Assembly: GCF_003855255.1 (NCBI RefSeq)
Contig: NZ_CP034072.1
Location: forward strand, 4,707,208 to 4,771,207
From: Mycolicibacterium nivoides
GTDB lineage: Bacteria > Actinomycetota > Actinomycetes > Mycobacteriales > Mycobacteriaceae
Length of the DNA stretch: 64,000 nt
Direction of reading: 5' to 3'
Shown: one piece after another, positions 10,707-17,253 of the stretch
Layout: each line of letters begins with the position of its first letter
Numbering within the stretch: position 1 is the first letter of the stretch
Position numbers and translations under genes: made by a program
The notes under the pieces: generated by a model
Seen by the model: the letters and a program-made list of their open reading frames with translations, nothing else
What the model was told of the DNA's origin: nothing
Databases searched by the model: none

Positions 10707-10715
10707 GCCGCTGGA

Positions 10716-10740
10716 ATACCCGTGCAGAAGTCCCCGAAAC
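10716..10740 (-). promoter_or_regulatory. SigF-type promoter for the F420 oxidoreductase gene
   Basis: On the minus strand GTTT (10737-10740), a 15-nt spacer and GGGTAT (10716-10721) match the mycobacterial SigF consensus. The -10 ends 9 nt before the ATG, with no ribosome site between. Confidence 0.75.
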
Positions 10741-10756
10741 TGGGTATGCGGACGCC

Positions 10757-11101
10757 ATGACCGAATCACAGGCTCTGCAGACAGAGCACAACGGCTGGCG
10801 CCGGACGCGGATTTCGCTGACCTGGGTACTGGTCCTGTTGACGGTGCCCGCTGCCGTCGCGGTGTACCTGTACGGCATGGCTGCGGTGATGGGCATGGCC
10901 GGTTGCACCGGTGAGGGGTGTGCGAGCAAGGGGCCAGGAGAATTCTGGTTCGGGATCCTGTTCTACGGCGCGCCCGTGGTGCCCGTCGTCACCATCGCGG
11001 TATCGATCTTCACCTCGCGGCTACGGTACGGCGTAGTGGTCCCAGTGGTCGGATTAGCGCTGCTGGCAATCGATTTCGCGATACTTGCGCTCACCTTCTG
11101 A
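10757..11101 (+). CDS. Small three-TM membrane protein
   Basis: 114 residues with three hydrophobic segments, about residues 18-41, 63-84 and 88-112. A loop after the first helix contains GCTGEGCASKGP, with two Cys that could pair outside the cell. The family is not recognised. It starts at ATG 10757, diverging from the F420 enzyme gene, and is followed by a strong hairpin. A GGGTAT lies 9 nt before the ATG, but without a matching -35. Confidence 0.65.
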   Translation: MTESQALQTEHNGWRRTRISLTWVLVLLTVPAAVAVYLYGMAAVMGMAGCTGEGCASKGPGEFWFGILFYGAPVVPVVTIAVSIFTSRLRYGVVVPVVGLALLAIDFAILALTF

Positions 11102-11125
11102 ACGCTCTCCGCATCACAAGACACG

Positions 11126-11150
11126 GACCCGGCCGCAGTGCGGCCGGGTC
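11126..11150. terminator. Bidirectional hairpin between convergent genes
   Basis: A perfect 11-bp stem, GACCCGGCCGC (11126-11136) with its complement at 11140-11150 and a 3-nt loop. It sits between the ends of the small membrane protein gene and the first usfY paralogue and can serve both. Confidence 0.8.
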
Positions 11151-11164
11151 GGTCGGCTCGGGCC

Positions 11165-11473
11165 TCAGCTGCTGGGCCGCTGCCGCATCACCCCGGGATG
11201 GTCTGTGTACCAGCGATCCTCGATGCGGCGGACCCGCATGTGTTCGAGCGCCAGCCACATCGATCCGATGACGAACCCGGCCGCAGACAAGGTGCCTACG
11301 GTCAGGCCGACGTCGGAGTGACCGGTGGCGAACGCCGCCAGGGTACCGACGAACAGCACCAACCCGACGAAGATCAATATCAGCGCGGGCATGATGACGT
11401 TGTCCTTCATCGACTCGCCGGCATGCGGCCGGGTTGTCCGGGAATGGTCAACTGGATCTTTTGGGCCGTGCAT
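11165..11473 (-). CDS. usfY: UsfY family membrane protein, copy 1
   Basis: 102 residues. It starts with a polar segment, DPVDHSRTTRPHAGESMKDN, then has two membrane helices (about 28-48 and 54-76) and a basic tail, HMRVRRIEDRWYTDHPGVMR. This matches UsfY, whose gene lies beside rsbW-sigF in M. tuberculosis. Function unknown. AAGGAG stands 6 bases before the ATG. A second copy of the same length lies at 18601-18909. No clear SigF promoter was found in front of this copy. Confidence 0.85.
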   Translation of the reverse strand: MHGPKDPVDHSRTTRPHAGESMKDNVIMPALILIFVGLVLFVGTLAAFATGHSDVGLTVGTLSAAGFVIGSMWLALEHMRVRRIEDRWYTDHPGVMRQRPSS

Positions 11474-11663
11474 GGCTGCTCCTTCCCGCCACTTCTAGCC
11501 CCACCTGCCGTGCATGGGCTGTCTCCACGGTAGATCTCCTGAGCAGGTCTGGCGAGGAAAACACCATGATCGTCTGCAGCCGACCCGGCCGGGGCCAGGC
11601 AAAGCGCCCTGAACAGGGCATACGTTCGCCCTGGATAGCCGGCGGCAGCCTCATCCCATGACA
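11474..11663. other. Intergenic stretch without a recognised gene
   Basis: About 190 bp upstream of the first usfY copy. It should hold the usfY promoter. I see no good SigF, SigA or operator match and no coding frame with convincing features. Confidence 0.4.
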
Positions 11664-11696
11664 CCACGACCCCGCTGCGTTGCAGCGGGGTCGTGG
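11664..11696 (-). terminator. Perfect 15-bp hairpin after the three-gene small-protein operon
   Basis: CCACGACCCCGCTGC (11664-11678) and its exact complement (11682-11696) enclose a GTT loop. It lies 24 bp beyond the stop codon of the DUF7218-like gene on the minus strand, so it is a strong terminator candidate. Confidence 0.85.
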
Positions 11697-11719
11697 GCGC
11701 GCCCTTAGTAGCCTCGTGA

Positions 11720-11977
11720 TCAATGGTTGCGGAGCATCCCTATCAGCTCGCGCTTGTTCTTGTCGGAATACCCTTTTATGCCAAGCTCTTTCGCGCGGCC
11801 GCGCAGATCATCGACCGTCCAGTCGTCATACGAACCGGACTCACCGCCCGAGCGTCCGACACTCGAACGCCCTCTGGCGGCGGCGGCGTTGGAGATCCGC
11901 GCGGCTTTCTCCTTCGAATTGCCTTCTTCTCGCAACTCCTCGTAGAGCTTCTCGTCCTTGATCGACGGATTCGGCAT
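11720..11977 (-). CDS. DUF7218-like protein with Rho-N/SAP-type C-terminus
   Basis: 85 residues starting MPNPSIKDEKLYEELREEGN, the common start of a small actinobacterial family, then SKEKAARISNAAA. The C-terminal part WTVDDLRGRAKELGIKGYS with NKRELIGMLR is a Rho-N/SAP-like helix-extended-loop-helix that usually binds nucleic acid. GGGAGGTG precedes the ATG. It is the last gene of an operon read from a SigF promoter at 12403-12428, so it is probably a stress-induced DNA- or RNA-associated protein. Confidence 0.8.
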   Translation of the reverse strand: MPNPSIKDEKLYEELREEGNSKEKAARISNAAAARGRSSVGRSGGESGSYDDWTVDDLRGRAKELGIKGYSDKNKRELIGMLRNH

Positions 11978-11995
11978 CAAACACACCTCCCTTGG

Positions 11996-12151
11996 TCAGT
12001 ACCAGCTTCGCCGCCCCGCGACCGGCCGGCCGACCGCCCCGAGCAGCCAGAACACCCCTCCGATGACCAGCAGGATCACGCCAACCACCCAAAGCAGGTA
12101 CACGTTCAAGATCAAGCCGAGGATGAGCAGAATTGCCCCGAGAACAATCAT
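11996..12151 (-). CDS. Very small two-TM membrane protein (DUF6131-like)
   Basis: 51 residues, nearly all hydrophobic: a start MIVLGAILLILGLILNVYLL, a second segment VVGVILLVIGGVFWLLGAVG and a basic end GRRSWY. It resembles the DUF6131 proteins common in mycobacteria. GAGGTAGCC before the ATG gives a clear ribosome site. It lies 7 bp after the upstream gene and 18 bp before the next one, within the same SigF-driven operon. Function unknown; membrane stress is a guess. Confidence 0.75.
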   Translation of the reverse strand: MIVLGAILLILGLILNVYLLWVVGVILLVIGGVFWLLGAVGRPVAGRRSWY

Positions 12152-12158
12152 GGCTACC

Positions 12159-12392
12159 TCACTTCACGGCCGCGATGGAGTCCATCGCGCTGGGTTGCGG
12201 CAAACGGCACTCGTCCACCTTCGGATTGACGCCCGCATAGTTGAGCGGACCGGCAAGGACCGTCAGCGCTATGGCACCGGCGGTCGCGCAGTTAGTTGAT
12301 CCACCATGGAAATAGTCGCGCTGCCAGGCCGCCACCACGCCGATGATCAGCCAGATGAGCACGAGTGTTCCGAACAATCCACCAAGTCTCAT
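12159..12392 (-). CDS. Small membrane-anchored protein of unknown function
   Basis: 77 residues. One N-terminal membrane helix (LGGLFGTLVLIWLIIGVVAAW) is followed by a short extracytoplasmic part with two Cys (NCATAG and DECRLPQP), which may pair, and the phrase VLAGPLNYAGVNPKV. Similar proteins are widespread in mycobacteria without a known role. It is the first gene of the operon. The ATG lies 10 nt after a SigF -10 box with no Shine-Dalgarno sequence, so it is probably translated from a leaderless mRNA. Confidence 0.75.
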   Translation of the reverse strand: MRLGGLFGTLVLIWLIIGVVAAWQRDYFHGGSTNCATAGAIALTVLAGPLNYAGVNPKVDECRLPQPSAMDSIAAVK

Positions 12393-12402
12393 GGCATGCG
12401 AT

Positions 12403-12428
12403 GTACCCCGCTGACGCGGGGGTCAAAC
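12403..12428 (-). promoter_or_regulatory. SigF-type promoter for the small-protein operon
   Basis: Minus strand GTTT (12425-12428), 16-nt spacer, GGGTAC (12403-12408). The spacer and -10 can also fold into a GC hairpin (12405-12423). The start codon at 12392 is 10 nt past the -10. Confidence 0.8.
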
Positions 12429-12511
12429 ATGGGAAACCGGCGGTCCAGTCCCTCTACCGGGCAGTTGGGAGAGCGTAGAGTTCACGATCAGGGCAGGCGA
12501 GGTGATACGCG

Positions 12512-13138
12512 ATGACCGCCGACGAGCCGTCACTGATGAGCTTGGCACGCGATGAGCGAGCCGACCTTGCCGAATTCCTGGCCACCCTGACCCCCGAACA
12601 ATGGCAGACCGAGTCGCTGTGCACCGGATGGACAGTGAAAGACGTTGTGGCACACGTGATCAGCTACGAAGAGCTCGATCTTGCCGGACTGATCAGGCGA
12701 TTTGCGAAGGGGCGGGTGGTGCACGCCAACGAGGTCGGGGTGGCTGAATACTCGACCATGTCGACTGATGAACTGCTCGAGTTCCTCAACCGACATCTGC
12801 GGCCGCGGGGTTTGACCGCGGGCTTCGGCGGGATGATCGGCCTGGTCGACGGCACCGTCCATCATCAGGACATCCGCCGCGCACTCGGCCGCCCCCGGAC
12901 CGTGCCGGTGCAGCGCCTGCAACGAATCCTGCCTCGGGTGCCCGGCAACCCACGACTCGGGGCGAGTCGGCGAATCAAAGGACTTCGACTGCGCGCCAAC
13001 GACATCGAGTGGGAACACGGCAGCGGCCCCGAAGTCACCGGCACCGGCGAGGCGTTGCTGCTGGCCATGACCGGCCGCCGGCAAGCCGCCGAGGAACTGA
13101 CCGGCACCGGCTCGGCAATCCTGCTCGACCGGCTGTGA
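12512..13138 (+). CDS. Mycothiol-dependent enzyme-like / maleylpyruvate isomerase family protein
   Basis: 208 residues of the DinB-like four-helix family (TIGR03083 type). The opening ARDERADLAEFLATLTPEQW and the motif TGWTVKDVVAHVISYE are characteristic; the latter carries a metal-binding His. Further His residues stand in VHHQDIRRALG. Members use mycothiol in isomerisation or detoxification, but most, like this one, have no assigned substrate. GAGGTG lies about 9 bases before ATG 12512. It diverges from the SigF operon, and no SigF promoter is seen on this side. Confidence 0.8.
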   Translation: MTADEPSLMSLARDERADLAEFLATLTPEQWQTESLCTGWTVKDVVAHVISYEELDLAGLIRRFAKGRVVHANEVGVAEYSTMSTDELLEFLNRHLRPRGLTAGFGGMIGLVDGTVHHQDIRRALGRPRTVPVQRLQRILPRVPGNPRLGASRRIKGLRLRANDIEWEHGSGPEVTGTGEALLLAMTGRRQAAEELTGTGSAILLDRL

Positions 13139-13276
13139 CGACCGGAGCCGATACCGTTGCCTCCCAAACCCTTCCGTCCAGCAGGCACCCCGCGGATGGC
13201 GAATGCGCTACCACTCGGCAGCGGTGTGGCGCATGTGGCCGACGCGACGGGAGGGTCATATGAAGCCCCGTCGTCG
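13139..13276. other. Intergenic stretch upstream of STAS gene 2
   Basis: The gap 13139-13443 (305 bp) holds the conserved STAS leader block at 13277-13332. The remaining sequence on either side shows no gene, strong hairpin or recognised promoter. Confidence 0.4.
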
Positions 13277-13332
13277 ATTGTTCGAGCCCGTCGTGGGGGG
13301 TAGAGTCCAATGCAGGTTGAGTTCACAGCCGC
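13277..13332 (+). promoter_or_regulatory. Conserved upstream block of STAS gene 2
   Basis: Counterpart of 7309-7364: 30 of 34 bases match over 13299-13332, with the identical core CAGGTTGAGTTCACAGCCGC. Just before it, GTTC-N14-GGGTA (13280-13302) is a loose SigF-like arrangement. If it is a promoter, the mRNA would carry a leader of about 130 nt whose first bases are the conserved core. Confidence 0.6.
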
Positions 13333-13443
13333 CCCGGAATCGTCATCGGGTGCAGGGTCGTGACACTCCCTGTATCCAGGGGTTTTGAGCCAACAGAGCC
13401 TGAACAGTGACGTGACCACAGTATTTCTACTGAGGAGTCACCA

Positions 13444-13872
13444 ATGTCCATCAATAACGTCGCGAAACGGGCTATGCCGTCGCACAACGACCGCACCCGC
13501 GCGCAATTCTGTGCCCAATGGCTGTCGCCGGCCACCGCGGTGATCAGCGTCCACGGCGAGTTGGATGCGTCCAATGCCGGCGAGCTCACGGAGTGCGGAA
13601 TCCGGCACAGCAGAACGAGCGGGCAACTTGTCCTGGACCTGAGTGCCGTCGAGTTCTTCGGCGCGGGCTGTTTCACCTGCCTGCATACCCTGAACGTGCG
13701 GTGTGCCGGTGACAACGTCGACTGGGTGTTGATTCCCAGCACCGCCGTGTCCCGGGTGTTGGGAATCTGCGATCCCGCCTGCGCACTGCCAGTCTCTACC
13801 GAGCTTCCGGCTGCCCTGTCGATGCTGCACAATCAGCCACGGCAGCACCAGTTGGCGGAAGTACGTCCCTAA
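13444..13872 (+). CDS. STAS-domain anti-sigma factor antagonist 2 (RsfA-like), phospho-site replaced
   Basis: 142-residue STAS protein. The core AVISVHGELDASNAGELTEC and LVLDLSAVEFFGAGCFTCLH matches SpoIIAA-type antagonists, but the DSSG phosphorylation motif has become GAGC, with no Ser or Thr at that site. It also has seven Cys in the core and flanks (FCAQ, TECG, GCFTC, VRCAG, ICDPAC). The M. tuberculosis antagonist RsfA is known to be redox-controlled through Cys residues, so a disulfide switch is plausible. The gene overlaps the convergent RsbW-like gene by 4 bp. Confidence 0.87.
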   Translation: MSINNVAKRAMPSHNDRTRAQFCAQWLSPATAVISVHGELDASNAGELTECGIRHSRTSGQLVLDLSAVEFFGAGCFTCLHTLNVRCAGDNVDWVLIPSTAVSRVLGICDPACALPVSTELPAALSMLHNQPRQHQLAEVRP

Positions 13873-14378
13873 CGTCGCGCCGGGGCCCCATGCCGCCAGA
13901 TGGTCAGTGAAATGCCCAGCGCCGGCCTGGGGCCTCTGGGGTGCTCGACATCGACGTCGTCGACGAAGGTGTCTACGCGGTCGGTGAGCGCCTCCAGGAC
14001 CCGGCGGCTGAAGCCGCTCAAGAGGGTGCTGCCAGGGTCGCTATGGACACTGTCGCAGACGGTGGACACCCGAACGTTGAGTTCGCGTACACGGGGATCT
14101 TCGATCAGCACAAGCGCAGCTCCGGCCGAAGCCATGCCGATCAGCACCGTGCACGCCTCATCTACCGCCAAGGTCAGGTCGGCAGCCGTATCGCTATCCA
14201 GTTCTTCATAGTCGGCCAGGGAGCACGTCATCGCTCTCACCACCGACAGCGCGTCGGTCCGGGCGGGCACCCGGAGCTCCACAGCTCGCGGTCCGCGTGT
14301 GTGGCCGGGTCGCCAGTGGGGTATTTGCCGACCGTGCAACACGGTGAGCGGCGGACCCGTCGGGAGGTGAGATGACAT
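13869..14378 (-). CDS. Second RsbW-like anti-sigma/serine kinase
   Basis: 169 residues of the HATPase_c2 fold. The ATP-binding N-box region is TAADLTLAVDEACTVLIGMA, matching LRLAVDEACTALIRAA of the sigF-linked RsbW, and the end LGISLTIWRHG matches FGITLMTRRAS. No sigma factor gene is adjacent, so its partner may be SigF itself or a distant factor. ATG 14378 lies 9 nt after a near-perfect SigF -10 box, so the likely mRNA is leaderless. SigF would then induce a second regulator of its own pathway. Confidence 0.88.
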   Translation of the reverse strand: MSSHLPTGPPLTVLHGRQIPHWRPGHTRGPRAVELRVPARTDALSVVRAMTCSLADYEELDSDTAADLTLAVDEACTVLIGMASAGAALVLIEDPRVRELNVRVSTVCDSVHSDPGSTLLSGFSRRVLEALTDRVDTFVDDVDVEHPRGPRPALGISLTIWRHGAPARR

Positions 14379-14387
14379 ACCTGTCGC

Positions 14388-14415
14388 GTACCCACAGTCG
14401 TCCGGTCGCCAAACC
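14388..14415 (-). promoter_or_regulatory. SigF-type promoter for the second RsbW-like gene
   Basis: Minus strand GGTTT (14411-14415), 17-nt spacer, GGGTAC (14388-14393). This is a near-perfect match to the mycobacterial SigF consensus, 9 nt before the start codon. Confidence 0.82.
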
Positions 14416-14441
14416 GAAGGGGCGGACGCAATGAGGACACA

Positions 14442-15461
14442 ATGAGACTGCGTCACAGCGTGGTCGACGGGCCTGGGTTGCGCCGGGTAAGCCGCGGCCG
14501 CGGATTCGGCTACCGCGACGAAGACGGTGTCGCCATCGCAGATTCAACGACGCTGCAACGTATCGAGGATCTGGTGATCCCGCCGGCATGGCGGAAAGTC
14601 TGGATCTGTCCACATCCCAACGGACACATCCAAGCCGTCGGTACCGATGCCGCGGGCCGGCGGCAGTACATCTATCACTCCCAATGGCAGGAAGACCGCA
14701 GCGAGGCGAAATTCGACCGGGTGCTTGAGTTGTCAGCGGTGCTCGCTGATTGGCGTACCGGCATCGCGAGCGATCTGCGCCGCCGCGGGCTGTCCCGCGA
14801 TCGGGTGCTGGCACTCGGATTACGACTGCTGGACCTCGGGTACTTCCGGGCCGGTGGCGATCAGTACGCCGAGGAGAACAACTCATTCGGAATCGCCACC
14901 CTGCTGCGTGACCACATCACCATGCGTTCAGATGCGGTCGAGTTCGACTATCCGGCCAAGAGCGGCGTACGTCGCACACTGCTGGTGGAAGACCCGGCGG
15001 TGGTGCGTGCCGTCCGGTCCCTCCAGCGGAGCCGGAGCAACGGCGATCGCTTGCTGGCATTCCGTCAGTCGTCCGAATGGACGGAGGTGCACGCCGAGGA
15101 TCTCAATCTACGGTTCAAGGAGATGGTCGGCGACGACTACACCGTGAAAGATCTACGAACCTGGCACGGCACGGTTTTGGCGGCCGAGGCGTTCGTCGAT
15201 GCGGACCCTCCGGTAGACGACAAGGTGGTCAAACGCGTCGAATCCGCGGTGATGCGCGAAGTCGCCGAGGCTCTTGGTAATACACCGGCGGTCGCCCGCA
15301 GCGCCTACGTCGATCCACGGGTGGTGGACGCATATCGAGACGGGCTGACCATCGCCGCCGGCGCCCGCCGCGCTTCCCGCGTCCGCAACGGTGACAAACG
15401 CCAAGCGATTCTGGAGGCCAGCACGGCCCGGTTGATCCGGAAGGTGGCCAGACAGACATGA
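14442..15461 (+). CDS. DNA topoisomerase IB (poxvirus-like)
   Basis: 339-residue bacterial type IB topoisomerase that relaxes supercoils through a 3'-phosphotyrosyl intermediate. The N-terminal domain has RIEDLVIPPAWRKVWICPHP and HIQAVGTDAAGRRQYIYH. The catalytic domain includes LGYFRAGGDQYAEENNSFG (Arg), DLRTWHGT (Arg-His pair) and the probable nucleophile Tyr in ARSAYVDPRVVDAY. Such enzymes occur in free-living mycobacteria but not in M. tuberculosis. The divergent gene and the next gene are both SigF-linked, so it may be stress-induced, but no SigF promoter was found for this gene itself. Confidence 0.92.
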   Translation: MRLRHSVVDGPGLRRVSRGRGFGYRDEDGVAIADSTTLQRIEDLVIPPAWRKVWICPHPNGHIQAVGTDAAGRRQYIYHSQWQEDRSEAKFDRVLELSAVLADWRTGIASDLRRRGLSRDRVLALGLRLLDLGYFRAGGDQYAEENNSFGIATLLRDHITMRSDAVEFDYPAKSGVRRTLLVEDPAVVRAVRSLQRSRSNGDRLLAFRQSSEWTEVHAEDLNLRFKEMVGDDYTVKDLRTWHGTVLAAEAFVDADPPVDDKVVKRVESAVMREVAEALGNTPAVARSAYVDPRVVDAYRDGLTIAAGARRASRVRNGDKRQAILEASTARLIRKVARQT

Positions 15462-15476
15462 CCGAACACGCACAGC

Positions 15477-15501
15477 GTTTGGCCAGGGGGCCACGGGGTA
15501 T
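15477..15501 (+). promoter_or_regulatory. SigF-type promoter for the small acidic protein gene
   Basis: GTTT (15477-15480), 15-nt spacer, GGGTAT (15496-15501). The ATG at 15511 starts 9 nt later without a ribosome site, again suggesting a leaderless transcript. Confidence 0.8.
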
Positions 15502-15510
15502 TCCCGCCAC

Positions 15511-15735
15511 ATGACACCGGAAGGCGTGCCGGACGACGTACCCGTTGCCGATGCTCTCGAGCAGCAACGTGAGCAGAGCGAACCGGTGCCCGACGCCGAA
15601 GTCCCGGTCTCCGACCTGGACATCCCGCCCCTGGAGGCAACCGGTCCCGACTGGCAGGAACAACGTCAGGCGCTCACGGATGACGCCGGCCGCGACGAGT
15701 TCGACCGCGAAGACGGCGAGACGCAGCCCGGCTGA
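15511..15735 (+). CDS. Small acidic protein, probably disordered
   Basis: 74 residues rich in Asp, Glu, Pro and Gln with almost no hydrophobic core: ADALEQQREQSEPVPDAEVP and DWQEQRQALTDDAGRDEFDR. Similar short acidic proteins are common in mycobacteria and have no known function. It begins 49 bp after topoisomerase IB and has its own SigF promoter. A stress-induced disordered protein is the simplest reading. Confidence 0.7.
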   Translation: MTPEGVPDDVPVADALEQQREQSEPVPDAEVPVSDLDIPPLEATGPDWQEQRQALTDDAGRDEFDREDGETQPG

Positions 15736-15917
15736 TCATCCGTCTGCGCCTGAAGTGGTGGGCCTGGTCGTAAGCCCCCGCACCCGCTCGTCCTATCTGG
15801 GCTACGAGCGCACCGGCAACAACGCACCAGCCCTCATCGCCGCGATCGCCAGGTGGCGGCATCGGGACACCTTCCTGGCCGCGTGGGGCGATGTGGGACG
15901 GATCGCGTCCGACCACA
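15736..15917. other. Stretch without a convincing gene
   Basis: About 180 bp between the acidic protein gene and the end of the minus-strand 64-codon gene. Frames here are open but show no family signature, ribosome site or conserved motif. It may contain the 3' end of an eroded gene. Confidence 0.35.
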
Positions 15918-16112
15918 TCACGCTGCGTGCTGGCTACAGGCGACACTCTCCGGGCCCGCGAAGCCAGTAACCGCATGTCCCGGGCGGTGCCAAACATATT
16001 CGGCAACAGCGAACTCGATCAGTGCGTATCTCCGCTGCCGGTCGATAACCTCGGCGATCCGCTCGAAGACGAGCTCGGACCCGAACCGCTCAGGTTGTGC
16101 TACCCCAGCCAT
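15918..16112 (-). CDS. Orphan 64-residue protein with its own SigF promoter
   Basis: The predicted protein begins MAGVAQPERFGSELVFERIA, continues EVIDRQRRYALIEFAVAEYV and ends with a Cys/His-containing tail. The first 45 residues look helical; no family is recognised. GAGGT stands 5 bases before the ATG, and a good SigF promoter lies 32 bp upstream, so expression is well supported. The same stretch is open in a second minus-strand frame, so a frameshifted remnant of a longer gene is an alternative. Confidence 0.55.
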   Translation of the reverse strand: MAGVAQPERFGSELVFERIAEVIDRQRRYALIEFAVAEYVWHRPGHAVTGFAGPESVACSQHAA

Positions 16113-16144
16113 GGTTGACCTCGATTCTCACACCCGATTCCGGG

Positions 16145-16169
16145 GTACCCGCACAGCTGCGAGAAAAAC
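16145..16169 (-). promoter_or_regulatory. SigF-type promoter for the orphan 64-residue gene
   Basis: Minus strand GGTTT with GTTT at 16166-16169, 15-nt spacer, GGGTAC (16145-16150). It stands back to back with another SigF-type promoter at 16195-16219. Confidence 0.75.
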
Positions 16170-16194
16170 CAGGTGATCTCGCTCCGACCGACGG

Positions 16195-16219
16195 GTTTAC
16201 ATGCGGCCCGGACGGGAAT
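16195..16219 (+). promoter_or_regulatory. SigF-type promoter (GGGAAT variant) for the haem-oxygenase-like gene
   Basis: GTTT (16195-16198), 15-nt spacer, GGGAAT (16214-16219), one base from GGGTAT. The same variant with the same spacing precedes the CsbD gene. ATG 16231 follows 11 nt later. Confidence 0.6.
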
Positions 16220-16230
16220 ACCTGATCGCG

Positions 16231-17253
16231 ATGACGACCGTCCCAGCCACGACCCAACCAGGCCTGCCGTACGCCCATGGGCCGATCTCCCGGGCGGTGA
16301 TCGAGCGCCTGGGCGACCGCGCCCCGGACAACCATCTTGAGCCGGTATGGGTCGCGCTGCGCGACGCCGATCCGCTCGGGCTCGATCTGCAACTGGCCCT
16401 GTACGTCTGCTATGAACTGCACTACCGGGGCTTCGCCGGCGTCGACCAGAACTGGGAATGGAACGCCGGTCTGTTGCACTTGCGTTCACAGTTCGAGCGG
16501 CTGTTCCTCACGGCGGTCCGCCGCGAAGTCGGCGACATCGGCCCCCATGACACCGCCGAGCGGGAAATGGCGCGGCTGTCGGTCGAACCGGCCGACGGGA
16601 CCGGCCCGTCCTATCACCTGCGCGACGAGGGCACCTGGACCCAGATGCGCGAATACTTCGTCCACCGGTCGCTGTACCACCTCAAGGAGGGCGATCCGCA
16701 CGCCTGGCTGATTCCACGACTGAGCGGGCAGGCCAAAGCCTCGTTCGTTGCCGTCGAATTCGACGAATACGGCGCCGGGTCGGGCGCCCGGGTACATCAA
16801 CGACTGTTCGGCGACCTGATGAGCGCTGCCGGCTTGGACGACAGCTACCTGGGTTACCTGGACGCGGTGCCGGCCGAGGCCCTCGCGTTGGTCAACCTGA
16901 TGTCGATGTTCGGGCTGCACCGTCGGCTGCGCGGCGCCGCCACCGGGCATTTCGCGGCCACGGAGATCACCTCGCCCCCCGGCTCCCAGCGCATGGTGAC
17001 CGCATTGCAGCGTCTTGGAGCACCCGAGGCGTGTGTGCGTTTCTACCGCGAGCACGTCGAAGCCGACGCGGTGCACGAACAGGTCGTACGCCACGACGTC
17101 GTGGGCGATCTGGTCAGTCGCGAGCCCGAGCTGGACACCGACGTGGTGTTCGGGATCCGAGCCTTCGGCGCGTTGGAGGACCGGTTGGCTGCTCACCTGA
17201 TGACGAGTTGGCAGGCCGGCCGCAGTTCGCTACGCCGACCGCTGGCCGCCTGA
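16231..17253 (+). CDS. Iron-containing redox enzyme family protein (haem-oxygenase-like fold)
   Basis: 340 residues. The helical pattern LALYVCYELHYRGFAGVDQNWEWN, then YFVHRSLYHLKEGDPHAW and a later FVAVEFDEYGAG, fits the haem-oxygenase-like di-iron family in which His and Glu residues bind two irons. Members include desaturase- and oxidase-type enzymes; this substrate is unknown. I chose ATG 16231 over the in-frame ATG at 16201 because the latter lies inside the promoter spacer. The 3' end overlaps the convergent CDGSH gene by 24 bp. Confidence 0.8.
   Translation: MTTVPATTQPGLPYAHGPISRAVIERLGDRAPDNHLEPVWVALRDADPLGLDLQLALYVCYELHYRGFAGVDQNWEWNAGLLHLRSQFERLFLTAVRREVGDIGPHDTAEREMARLSVEPADGTGPSYHLRDEGTWTQMREYFVHRSLYHLKEGDPHAWLIPRLSGQAKASFVAVEFDEYGAGSGARVHQRLFGDLMSAAGLDDSYLGYLDAVPAEALALVNLMSMFGLHRRLRGAATGHFAATEITSPPGSQRMVTALQRLGAPEACVRFYREHVEADAVHEQVVRHDVVGDLVSREPELDTDVVFGIRAFGALEDRLAAHLMTSWQAGRSSLRRPLAA

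Noticed and set aside
10742..10747. GGGTAT on the plus strand as a SigF promoter for the small membrane protein gene
   Set aside because: No GTTT-like -35 lies 15-17 nt upstream. The paired elements in this gap belong to the minus-strand promoter.
12405..12423. GC-rich hairpin upstream of the small-protein operon as a terminator
   Set aside because: It lies between divergent genes and coincides with the SigF spacer and -10, so promoter sequence explains it.
15545..15970. A plus-strand frame over the acidic protein gene and beyond
   Set aside because: Arg/Ser/Pro-rich out-of-frame translation of the acidic protein gene, with no motif or start signal.
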